Assembly: GCA_964528305.1 (NCBI GenBank)
Contig: CAZGSD010000001.1
Location: forward strand, 124,001-188,000
Source: CAZGSD01 sp964528305
GTDB lineage: Bacteria > Patescibacteriota > Gracilibacteria > UBA1369
Direction: 5' to 3'
DNA: 64,000 nucleotides
Shown here in pieces: positions 1-7,356 of this stretch. Within the stretch, counting starts at the first letter, position 1; each line of letters begins with the position of its first letter. Below the pieces are notes generated by a model. It worked only from the letters and a program-made list of their open reading frames with translations, searched no databases and was not told the DNA's origin. The position numbers and the translations under genes were made by a program.

Positions 1-783
1 TAGCAGCATGAAGCCGGCGGTGAGGTATGGGACGATTAGGAAAGTCCAATTCATTTCCAAGAATATATTGAAAAAAGCGTGTAAGGTGACGGCGACGAAA
101 ATCCCCTGAATGATTTGCTCATCATGGAAAAACTGATAGCGGTCCAGGCGCAGCCAGCGGATGAGATTGCGCAGCAGCCACCAGCGGGAGCGATTGTATT
201 CTTCGTTGAGTACCGGGCGAGCGAAAATGGCCAATCCATAGTAATACCCCAGCACACCGGAAAACATCACATGGGCAAAAGTGGAGAAAAGTGAGCGGAA
301 AATGAATGGTAGAAAAACGCTCTCTGCTCCCCTAACCTGCATGATATTGTAAAAGTAAATGATATTTTCAGCGAAGGCGAAGCCTAGTGCCACGATGATG
401 CAGTACTCGATACAGTCGGTGATGGAACAAATACGTTTGTGATGGATGAGGCGGACAGCGCTGAATTTGGCGATTTCTTCGATGATGCCTACCAGCATGA
501 AAGTGACTAGCACATCGGCAGGGATTACTCCCAAATTACCAAATCCAATCAAATCATTGCCAAAGGTGTTGGCATAGGTAAAAGCATTGATCCAGGGAAA
601 AAACTGCCAGAGATATTTGTAGGCCAGTAGAGGGGCTACGGCTGCCATGCCGGAGAGAAAAAGCCAGGCGGAAGTGATTTTGTTTTCCGGCTGTTTTTTG
701 TAAAAGATATAGCCCCAAAAGAGCGCGGGCACGACGGCCAGCAGAGCGGCGACGGCGAGATTGATAATTTTCTGGTCGAGCAT
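1..783 (-). CDS. prsW: PrsW-family intramembrane metalloprotease (C-terminus cut by window edge)
   Basis: The reading frame starts at ATG 783 and stays open to base 1, giving 261 residues without a stop, so the C-terminus lies outside the window. It is polytopic and carries the PrsW-family motif set: EEIAK (E102, E103, K106), an FAFAEN segment (E139, N140), H171 in a helix, and HAFFN with H235. In this family these residues form the zinc-dependent active site inside the membrane. B. subtilis PrsW makes the first cut of the anti-sigma factor RsiW, but many relatives have unknown substrates. The gene is divergent from recF. A good promoter lies 32 bp upstream of the start. The family call is firm; the substrate is unknown. 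Confidence 0.85.
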   Translation of the reverse strand, partial: MLDQKIINLAVAALLAVVPALFWGYIFYKKQPENKITSAWLFLSGMAAVAPLLAYKYLWQFFPWINAFTYANTFGNDLIGFGNLGVIPADVLVTFMLVGIIEEIAKFSAVRLIHHKRICSITDCIEYCIIVALGFAFAENIIYFYNIMQVRGAESVFLPFIFRSLFSTFAHVMFSGVLGYYYGLAIFARPVLNEEYNRSRWWLLRNLIRWLRLDRYQFFHDEQIIQGIFVAVTLHAFFNIFLEMNWTFLIVPYLTAGFMLL

Positions 784-814
784 GGGACTGATTGACACTT
801 TTTACAATCCTTTC

Positions 815-843
815 ATTATACCAGATTTGGGGCGGCGGGGCAA
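815..843 (-). promoter_or_regulatory. Promoter of the PrsW-like gene
   Basis: On the minus strand TTGCCC (843-838), a 17-bp spacer and TATAAT (820-815). The predicted transcription start is near 808, leaving a leader of about 25 nt before ATG 783. Confidence 0.65.
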
Positions 844-951
844 TGAAGGAAAACCCGCCGCCCTTGGGATTTGAGATTTAGTCATGGCTTCGCTATGCTG
901 TAGGTAAATAGGGCTGCGTTGGGCCCGTGCGGACTAACTTTTTTCTACATC

Positions 952-2148
952 ATGCTGACTTCACTGGAATTAGAAAATTTTCGTAATTATGGCAGCCTGA
1001 AGCTCGATTTTGAGCGGGGGGCCGGGCTGACTTATTTGATTGGTGACAATGGACAGGGGAAAACCAATATTTTGGAGGCGATTTATATGATGGCTTTGAC
1101 TAAATCTTTTCGTGGAGCGGGAGAGGATAATTTGATTAAATGGGGGGAGGGATATGGGCGGATTAAGGCTGAATTTGGGGAAAGCGAGGAGCGAGGTGCG
1201 GAGGCCGTACCCATGGAGATTTTTCTGGGGCGTTCCCCGCAACCCAGGCGAATTTTTAAAGTAAATAATGTCAAAAGCTCTGCTATTAATTTCATTGGCC
1301 GGGTCAAGGCGGTGTTTTTTCATCCGGAAGATCTCAATATGCTTTATTTGGGGCCGGATTTGCGGCGGCGCTATTTGGATATTTTGATTTTGCAGGAGAG
1401 CCGGGCTTATTTTGCGGCTATTCGGAAATATAAGAGAGTGAGGGAGCAGAGAAATGCCCTGTTGAATGGGATGCGGGCTACCTCTTATGATGGGCAGGAT
1501 GGGGCCGCGGCAACTATAATAGCGGCCCGTCGAGAAGCTCCGGGGGCGCAAGAGCGAGGGCTGGAGGTTTGGGACGCGCAACTGGTGCGGGAGGGAGCGT
1601 TGATTTGGCGGGAGAGGGCAGCTGCTATTGCTTTTATCAATGAGCGATTGGCTGAGAAGTATGCTGAAATTGCCCGTGAGCAGGTGGATTTGCGGGTGAA
1701 TTATAAAAATAGTTTGGGACTTGATTTTGGGGCGCTTGGTTTGGCCAGTAATTTGGAAGAAATTTATGCGGAGGAATTGCTGCGTGCGAGGCCGAGGGAT
1801 TTGGCTTCGGGGCACACGCAGGTAGGGCCGCATCGGGATGATTTGGAATTTGTGCTGGCTGGCCGCCCGATTCATTTACATGCTTCGCGGGGTGAATATC
1901 GGACTATTTTGCTGGCTTTGAAATTGATTGAAATGGAGTTTTTTTCTAGGACAGGCGGCCGCCCGATTCTGCTTTTGGATGATGTTTTTTCGGAATTGGA
2001 TCATCAGCGCCAGCAATTTTTGCTGGAAAAAGTGTCGACTTTTCAAACTTTTATTACCACCACCAAAGATTCGGCGGTGATCAATCAGGAAAAATTGCTG
2101 GCGGGTGATTTTGTGGAGGTGGTGGAGGGAAGGGCGGAGAGGGGGTGA
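952..2148 (+). CDS. recF: DNA replication/repair protein RecF
   Basis: RecF is an SMC-like ATPase that binds gapped DNA and helps load RecA through RecFOR. Numbered from ATG 952, the protein has 398 residues, slightly longer than the usual 360-370. Visible motifs are the N-terminal LELENFRNY, Walker A GDNGQGKT (31-38), the ABC signature region SGHTQVGPHRDD (about 286) and Walker B/D-loop LLLDDVFSELD (about 341). An in-frame TTG at 919 would add 11 residues not typical of the family, so I prefer the ATG. A stretch around residues 180-205 is extended compared with standard RecF. recF here is not next to dnaA, dnaN or gyrB, its usual neighbours. Confidence 0.95.
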   Translation: MLTSLELENFRNYGSLKLDFERGAGLTYLIGDNGQGKTNILEAIYMMALTKSFRGAGEDNLIKWGEGYGRIKAEFGESEERGAEAVPMEIFLGRSPQPRRIFKVNNVKSSAINFIGRVKAVFFHPEDLNMLYLGPDLRRRYLDILILQESRAYFAAIRKYKRVREQRNALLNGMRATSYDGQDGAAATIIAARREAPGAQERGLEVWDAQLVREGALIWRERAAAIAFINERLAEKYAEIAREQVDLRVNYKNSLGLDFGALGLASNLEEIYAEELLRARPRDLASGHTQVGPHRDDLEFVLAGRPIHLHASRGEYRTILLALKLIEMEFFSRTGGRPILLLDDVFSELDHQRQQFLLEKVSTFQTFITTTKDSAVINQEKLLAGDFVEVVEGRAERG

Positions 2149-2161
2149 GAAGAGAATATAG

Positions 2162-2193
2162 AAAAAGGCGTCCTTTGTAGAGACGCCCTTTTT
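2162..2193. terminator. Bidirectional terminator between recF and the HNH gene
   Basis: GGCGTC (2167-2172) pairs with GACGCC (2182-2187). The stem is flanked by an A-run on the left and a T-run on the right, so it can stop transcription from either side. It lies 14 nt after the recF stop; the HNH gene converges from the other side. Confidence 0.7.
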
Positions 2194-2204
2194 GCAGCAT
2201 GTGC

Positions 2205-2328
2205 CAACAACAGTCTTGTCATGTATATTATAGGTGTTAGTTCGTGGTGGACGCAACCCCGTTTTGCGGGGTAACAACAAGTTTGACAAGACTGTTGTTG
2301 CAACCGTGCTGCGCCCACCAGAACTAAC
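2205..2328. repeat. Interleaved inverted repeats (A-B-A'-B'), possible pseudoknotted RNA
   Basis: Arm A (2205-2221) is an exact 17-bp inverted match to A' (2284-2300). Arm B (2236-2255) matches B' (2310-2328) as an inverted repeat with one mismatch and one unpaired base. Between them a 5-bp GC hairpin occupies 2257-2271. The order A, B, A', B' cannot fold as nested hairpins; as RNA it would be a pseudoknot. No protein reading frame makes sense here. The function is unknown. Confidence 0.6.
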
Positions 2329-2377
2329 AGAGTTATTGTAGAGCTTGGAGATTAAGCCAGGATTAAATTGTTTGCTA

Positions 2378-3364
2378 CTACCTATGCTCTAGCACTTTCT
2401 CATCAATAGCATGCGCGATTTGATGATGTTCGCGACAGAGTGGGGCGATGTAATGTGGATCGTGCGAATTGGCCAGAGCAAAGCGTTGGGTGTGATGGAG
2501 ATGTTGTGATGGCTTGCGGCAGGTGTGGATACTGCATTTTGTGCCATGTTCGGCGGTGAGGATTTTTCGTATTCTGATGGGAATGTAGCGATTGGACTTG
2601 GGTAGTGGCCCTATGACCCGGTCGACAAATTCCTGGCGCAGTTTGGCTTTGTGAGTCTGCTCAGTACTTAATTCGGCTTTTTCTGCGGCGATTTTATCTC
2701 TTCTAGCCTGCAGAAATTCTTTTAACAATTGATTCAGATCGAAGCCTTTGCGCTGCAATTCGAGCAATTCAGCGCTTACTTCATGATCGAGATTTAGTAA
2801 AGTCGGGCTGGTTGATATATTTGCTGTACTAACCAGAAGGTCTGGATGCTCGTTATGAACCATTTGCTCTGCGTCTCCCGCGGCTGGGAGGTGAAGGTGG
2901 CCTGCTTCAGCCGCCACTTGACTCGTCGCACCTATGCTCGTGAATCGCGTGTTCACGTGAACATCTTGGGCTGACTTGGCTTGGACGGATTTTTCATCTC
3001 TGACCAAAGTTTCTAGAGCTCGTGCCGAAAGTTTTTTGGCTAGATCGACCAATTCATGTTGATTTTCAATGGTGGCTATAGAAACAACTTTTACTAATTT
3101 ATTTAAACTGATTTCGCCAGAAGTGAAGGCTTGATGGAGAGCTGGTTTGTCGGAAAAGCGGCGGTCTAAATTGAGCGCCCGGTTGACCTGCTTATGGCTC
3201 AGGCCGGCCAATTTGGCGGCGAATTCGTAAATCGAATGATAACCTTTTTGCTGATGAATCTGGCGACGGTGAATTTCTGGCAGCAAACCGATGCATTTAT
3301 TGCGGGCGGCCAGGGCTTGACGACCGAAGTTTAAAAAATTTTCGTATAGTGATTGATCGGTCAT
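2378..3364 (-). CDS. HNH-endonuclease-domain protein
   Basis: A 328-residue protein with a helical N-terminal region (residues 1-115, resembling the DUF222-type N-terminus of many stand-alone HNH proteins), a low-complexity linker (about 125-180), a basic coiled segment (about 190-245) and a C-terminal HNH/treble-clef domain. The HNH part has C-x4-C at 277-282, an HLHH box (about 288-291) and LCREHH (about 310-315), giving the expected metal ligands and catalytic His. Such proteins are common as single genes in bacteria; a biological role is not established. The linker is encoded by DNA rich in short palindromes, including a 14-bp one at 2950-2963. The 250 bp upstream is AT-rich and shows no gene. 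Confidence 0.8.
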   Translation of the reverse strand: MTDQSLYENFLNFGRQALAARNKCIGLLPEIHRRQIHQQKGYHSIYEFAAKLAGLSHKQVNRALNLDRRFSDKPALHQAFTSGEISLNKLVKVVSIATIENQHELVDLAKKLSARALETLVRDEKSVQAKSAQDVHVNTRFTSIGATSQVAAEAGHLHLPAAGDAEQMVHNEHPDLLVSTANISTSPTLLNLDHEVSAELLELQRKGFDLNQLLKEFLQARRDKIAAEKAELSTEQTHKAKLRQEFVDRVIGPLPKSNRYIPIRIRKILTAEHGTKCSIHTCRKPSQHLHHTQRFALANSHDPHYIAPLCREHHQIAHAIDEKVLEHR

Positions 3365-3614
3365 TTTGGCGTGGCGAAGACATGCTGAATATTAGCATAT
3401 TTAAGGGAAGAAGTCGCTGTCTAAGTGTTGCAGTTTTGGGTAAAGTGAGGTGGAATATATTGGGTGGAAGTGAATGGGAAATTAGCAAAACTCTGAGCAG
3501 GTTTAAGTAATTAAAGATTAATGGAAATAAAAAAATTTGTTTGGGTGAAAACATTACCAAGGACTACAATATTGGCTGTATTATCAACTATGGTTGTAGT
3601 ATCTAAATATTTTT

Positions 3615-4382
3615 ATGATTGAACCCGTTTCTTTTTGGCAAAGTGACAATGCCCTGAAATATGCAGATTTTAGTACTACCATTCCTAGTGATATTCCTGC
3701 TTATCAAATGGTTTACAAGTTATTGAATCCTGTAGGTAAGTCCATATTAGATTTTGGTTGTTTTCAAGGGAAAAGTAGCCAGAGACTTGGGCAAGAGGGG
3801 GCGGCTAAAGTTTTGGGAATTGATAGCGTAGAAAATAACATTGTTGTGGCTAGGAAAAATTATTCGGCAAATAAAAATTTAGGATTTTTGCATGTAGAGG
3901 AAGACTCCATTATTCTGACTGAAGAGCGTTTTGATTCAACTTGTATGACCTTTGTTCATCCAACAATTGCCAGTTTGGAGAAACTTAAATTTCAAATTAA
4001 AAAAATCTCTCGTGTAATGAAGATGGATGGAGTCTTGGTATTATTAGGGCTAGATCAGAATAGTTTTGGAAATCATGAGTTTTTATTTTATAGGCATAAA
4101 ATGTTGGCTGAAGCTAGAGATGGCTCCCCTTTCAACAATGAATTAAAATTATCTAATGGAGAAACTCTAAAATTTACAGATTATTTTTGGCCGATAGCAA
4201 CTTTGATCAAGATTTTAGAAGAAAATGGTTTTACTGTTGATCAAATTTATGGTTTACGAGAAGATCTAGAAGGCAAAGTAGGTGATGTTTTGAGAAAATC
4301 TATAAGTGAATTAGATTTTCAGTGGAAAGATGAATGGAAGGCTCCACTTTATCAGGTTATTGTTGTGAGAAAGATTTTCTAG
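3615..4382 (+). CDS. Class I SAM-dependent methyltransferase
   Basis: A 255-residue protein with a Rossmann-type SAM-binding core. Motif I is ILDFGCFQGKSS (about 44-55), followed by GIDSVENNI where the acidic residue would bind the ribose hydroxyls. The substrate cannot be told; the middle and C-terminal parts look like the small-molecule methyltransferase group. The gene is visibly more AT-rich than its neighbours, and its codon use differs, which could reflect recent acquisition. Its 3' end precedes thrS by about 80 bp on the same strand. Confidence 0.75.
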   Translation: MIEPVSFWQSDNALKYADFSTTIPSDIPAYQMVYKLLNPVGKSILDFGCFQGKSSQRLGQEGAAKVLGIDSVENNIVVARKNYSANKNLGFLHVEEDSIILTEERFDSTCMTFVHPTIASLEKLKFQIKKISRVMKMDGVLVLLGLDQNSFGNHEFLFYRHKMLAEARDGSPFNNELKLSNGETLKFTDYFWPIATLIKILEENGFTVDQIYGLREDLEGKVGDVLRKSISELDFQWKDEWKAPLYQVIVVRKIF

Positions 4383-4462
4383 GTATAGCTGGTGACAATT
4401 TTTGGCAATTCCCCCAACATACGCTATATTGTCCGTGCTTTTATTTTCTAATTTTTTTCACC

Positions 4463-6340
4463 ATGTCTGCCAAAGATGCCCAACAGAAAAATATTCATGC
4501 TCATGCTGACGGGCTGACGACGGGCAAACGTGGTGCTGCTTCTGATGCAGTAATTGACCAGGCACAGAGCCGTGAAGAGCGACTGCAGCATATGCGTCAT
4601 AGCTGTGCTCATATGTTAGCCCAGGCTGTGCTGGAAATGTTTCCCGAAGCAAAACTGGCCATCGGGCCGACTATAGAAAATGGTTTTTATTATGATTTTG
4701 ATTTGCCCCGTACGCTGATACCGGAAGACCTGGCGCTGCTGCAAAAAAAGATGGAGCATATTGCCAAACAGCGCCAAACTTTTCATCGCATCGAGGAGCC
4801 AATAGACAAAGCCGTGACTTTCCTGAAAGGCAAAGATCAGCCCTACAAAGTGGAAATCGCTGAAGATTTGGCGACAGAGGGTGAACGCAGTGTGTCTTTT
4901 TATGAAAATCGTCTACCGGATGGCACTATGAAATTTTGGGATTTGTGCCGCGGTGGGCATACTGAAACCACTGCTGACACTGGGGCTTTCTGCCTGGAAA
5001 AAGTGGCGGGGGCTTATTGGCGCGGGGATGAAAAACGGCCGATGCTGCAGAGGATTTATGGGCTGTGTTTTGAGACTAAGGAAGAATTGGCCAATCACCT
5101 GAAAATGCAGGAGGAGGCCAAGAAGAGGGATCATCGTAAATTGGGAGCAGATTTGCAGCTGTTTGCTTTTTCTGAAGAAATCGGGCCTGGATTGCCGCTA
5201 TGGCTGCCCAATGGCACAGTGATAATTGAAGAATTAGAGAAATTGGCCAAAGAAACGGAATTTAAAGCCGGTTATAAACGTGTGCGAACGCCACTAATTA
5301 CCAAGGAAAGTCTGTTTATCAAATCCGGCCATCTCCCCTACTACAAAGATGGCATGTATGCGCCGCTGAAAATAGATGAGCAGAACTACTATATCAAGCC
5401 GATGAATTGTCCGTTTCACCATGAATGCTATTTGGCGGCGCCCAAAAGTTATAGAGATTTGCCGCTGCGACTGGCGGAGTATGGCACCTGCCACCGTTTC
5501 GAGGATTCCGGATCGCTGTTTGGGCTGATGCGGGTGAGGGCCATGCAGATGAATGATGCGCATATTTACTGTACTGAGGAGCAATTTGAACAGGAATTTC
5601 TCGATGTTGTGAAAATGTATTTGAAATATTTTGAAATATTTGGAGTGGAAAAATACGTGATGAGACTTTCTCTGCATTCTAGAGAAGGATTGGGGAAAAA
5701 GTATGTGGATGAGCCAGAACTGTGGCTGAAGACAGAAGATATGGTCAGACAGGTGATGAAGAAATCCGGTGTACCGACTGTGGAAGTTGCCGATGAAGCA
5801 GCTTTTTATGGCCCCAAAATTGACGTGCAGATTTGGAGTGCTATTGGCCGTGAGTTTACGCTAGCCACCAATCAGGTGGATTTTGCTGTGCCGAAGCGTT
5901 TCAATATGACTTATACAGACCATGACGGTCAGGATAAAACCCCACTGTGCATACATCGGGCGCCACTCAGTACTCATGAAAGGCTGGTGGGCTTTCTAAT
6001 CGAACATTTCGCCGGAGCTTTCCCCACCTGGTTGGCGCCGGTGCAGGTGCGTTTGTTGCCGGTGGCGGAACCGCATCAGGAGTGGGCGCGGGCTCTAGCG
6101 GCTGAGCTGGCTGGCCAAATGGTGCGAGTGGAAATAGATGATAGCCGGGACAGCCTGGGCAAACGCATACGCAGCGCTGAAATGATGAAAATCCCTTATA
6201 TGCTGGTGATTGGTGACAAAGAGGTGGCCGGTGAAGATATGGCTGTGCGCCGCTATGGGCAAAAAGAGCAGCAAATGCTGTCACGGGGGGCCTTCATAGC
6301 CAAGTTGCTGGCTGAAATACGGGAAAGGAAGTTGGGGTGA
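4463..6340 (+). CDS. thrS: Threonyl-tRNA synthetase lacking the TGS domain
   Basis: Charges tRNA-Thr. From ATG 4463 the protein has 625 residues; the frame is open further upstream but that part encodes no recognisable domain. The usual N-terminal TGS domain is absent. The editing domain comes first, with HSCAH and CRGGH as its zinc/catalytic His-Cys motifs, then the class II catalytic core (MNCPFHH with the zinc Cys, RLAEYGTCHRFE as motif 2, and motif 3 near HRAPLSTHERLVG) and the C-terminal anticodon-binding domain. Loss of TGS is seen in other reduced-genome bacteria. A strong hairpin, one of two copies of a repeated element, follows the stop codon by 13 nt. Confidence 0.95.
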   Translation: MSAKDAQQKNIHAHADGLTTGKRGAASDAVIDQAQSREERLQHMRHSCAHMLAQAVLEMFPEAKLAIGPTIENGFYYDFDLPRTLIPEDLALLQKKMEHIAKQRQTFHRIEEPIDKAVTFLKGKDQPYKVEIAEDLATEGERSVSFYENRLPDGTMKFWDLCRGGHTETTADTGAFCLEKVAGAYWRGDEKRPMLQRIYGLCFETKEELANHLKMQEEAKKRDHRKLGADLQLFAFSEEIGPGLPLWLPNGTVIIEELEKLAKETEFKAGYKRVRTPLITKESLFIKSGHLPYYKDGMYAPLKIDEQNYYIKPMNCPFHHECYLAAPKSYRDLPLRLAEYGTCHRFEDSGSLFGLMRVRAMQMNDAHIYCTEEQFEQEFLDVVKMYLKYFEIFGVEKYVMRLSLHSREGLGKKYVDEPELWLKTEDMVRQVMKKSGVPTVEVADEAAFYGPKIDVQIWSAIGREFTLATNQVDFAVPKRFNMTYTDHDGQDKTPLCIHRAPLSTHERLVGFLIEHFAGAFPTWLAPVQVRLLPVAEPHQEWARALAAELAGQMVRVEIDDSRDSLGKRIRSAEMMKIPYMLVIGDKEVAGEDMAVRRYGQKEQQMLSRGAFIAKLLAEIRERKLG

Positions 6341-6353
6341 GAAACAACTGAAC

Positions 6354-6413
6354 AGAAAAGATACCTCGCCTCCGAAGGGCCCCTACCCCTTTAGGAGGCG
6401 AGGTGTCTTTTCT
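6354..6413 (+). repeat. Repeated long hairpin, copy 1 (after thrS), terminator-like
   Basis: The arms 6354-6373 and 6394-6413 pair over 20 bp with one G-U, around a 20-nt loop containing GGGCCC. A 27-bp block (6363-6389: inner 5' arm plus loop) recurs exactly at 20061-20087, while the outer stems differ but stay paired. The 3' arm ends in a pyrimidine-rich TCTTTTCTT, so it can serve as the thrS terminator. Confidence 0.75.
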
Positions 6414-6591
6414 TGGTCTTTTGACTCAGACCGTTTGGTTATCGCCAGCTGATCTACTCAGGCACGTGAGCTTTGACGTTAACACTATTTCATGATGTCA
6501 AGCTTTGTCCGGACAAACACCCAGGCCAGAAAACTCGCCAGCTGCCAAACATTGACTTTATTGCCGAGTTATTGTAAAAAAGGTTCTTGCT

Positions 6592-6684
6592 GGGCCACTA
6601 GGCCCTATGCTGCTACAGATAATGAGGGCCTGTACTGATCTTTGAATTAATGGGGAAAAAGCTTGGAAAATCCCTTTTCAAGCT
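6592..6684. promoter_or_regulatory. Alternative hairpins in the leader region of the small membrane protein
   Basis: This lies in the 489-bp stretch without a gene between thrS and 6830. GGGCC/GGCCC forms a hairpin at 6592-6605. The same bases 6600-6606 can instead pair with 6625-6631 (AGGCCCT/AGGGCCT), so the two folds exclude each other. A third hairpin (6658-6684, 12 bp with one bulged G) follows; on the minus strand it runs into a T-tract. A weak promoter-like TTGACT (6552) and TAAAAA (6575) precede it. No reading frame of note is seen. Confidence 0.4.
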
Positions 6685-6829
6685 TTCTAATAGTAGAATG
6701 CATCTTGCGCGCAAGGCGCTTGACCTGGCGGAATGGTTCCGTGGGGCTAAATGGCGATATTGTGCGCAGAACAAATTCTACTGTTTTTTGAATCTGCATG
6801 GCGTATGAAACTACGCAAGAGGAGGTGAT

Positions 6830-7126
6830 ATGACGACACCGAAGGTGTACGGCGTGGGTTGGTTTATGATTCTCTTGGCGTTGGTAGGCATCGGCGGCCT
6901 GATCTGGGTGGAGGAGGATAAGCTCCTCGGGGGGCTGCTGGTGGCGCTGTCGCTCTGCGGTGGACGGGCGGCATGGGTGGCTAACAGACCTGCCCCCTCG
7001 CTTGAGGCCAAGCTGTGGCATGCACTGCTTTCTCGCCTGGCCAAGAAGCCGCCCACAAGCCCATTGCTAGTGCAGGAGCGTAGCTCCGCGCTACGGCGGG
7101 TCAACCGCCAGCCCTGGGAGCGCTAA
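6830..7126 (+). CDS. Small two-helix membrane protein, unknown function
   Basis: A 98-residue protein with two hydrophobic segments (about 10-26 and 33-52) and a basic cytosol-type C-terminus. I do not recognise the family. The start is set by a strong Shine-Dalgarno (GGAGGTGAT) directly before ATG 6830, which is exceptional here because nearly all other genes lack one. Its base composition is more GC-rich than its surroundings. It sits alone between hairpin structures on both sides. The unusual ribosome site and composition suggest acquisition from elsewhere, but this is an inference. Confidence 0.6.
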   Translation: MTTPKVYGVGWFMILLALVGIGGLIWVEEDKLLGGLLVALSLCGGRAAWVANRPAPSLEAKLWHALLSRLAKKPPTSPLLVQERSSALRRVNRQPWER

Positions 7127-7139
7127 CCGACCCCAGCGC

Positions 7140-7193
7140 ACCGCCATAGTGATGGCTGCTTTGGAGTAAAATCCAAGCCCTCATTATGGCGGT
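7140..7193 (+). terminator. Long imperfect hairpin after the small membrane protein
   Basis: The arms 7140-7152 and 7181-7193 pair over 13 bp with one G-U; the loop has a smaller internal CTTTGGA/TCCAAG pairing. It begins 13 nt after the stop codon. There is no T-run, so it is a 3' RNA structure rather than a classic terminator. Confidence 0.45.
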
Positions 7194-7265
7194 GACGACG
7201 GCGAAGGAGGGGGCCTCGCGCACTCCCCCCGTGGAGTGACTGTGCCCCACAAAAACAGTAGGAAC

Positions 7266-7326
7266 AAAGCCCATATCTCCCCGGCCCGTCAAAGGGCTGG
7301 GTTAAACAAAGAGATGTGGGCTTTTC
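7266..7326. terminator. Bidirectional terminator between convergent genes
   Basis: AAAGCCCATATCTC (7266-7279) pairs with 7311-7324 (one G-U), and inside it 7280-7287 pairs with 7294-7301. The stem ends in GGGCTTTT on the plus strand and GGGCTTTG on the minus strand. It lies 31 nt past the end of the minus-strand operon and downstream of the 98-residue gene. Confidence 0.65.
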
Positions 7327-7356
7327 CCGATGATCACCAACTAGCCTGCTCCCCCT

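Noticed and set aside
970..1875. 301-codon minus-strand frame opposite recF
   Set aside because: It lies entirely antisense to recF, shows no domain, and its composition is the mirror of the real gene.
2085..2318. Minus-strand frames of 77-137 codons over the recF end and the repeat element
   Set aside because: They cross the terminator and the interleaved repeats; the peptides have no protein-like pattern.
2378..3364. HNH protein as part of a CRISPR, retron or restriction system
   Set aside because: No repeats array, reverse transcriptase, methylase partner or Cas gene is adjacent; the class I methyltransferase nearby lacks DNA-methylase motifs.
6647..7104. Two minus-strand frames (124 and 97 codons) opposite the small membrane protein
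   Set aside because: No domain, no ribosome site, and they overlap a plus-strand gene with a strong ribosome site.
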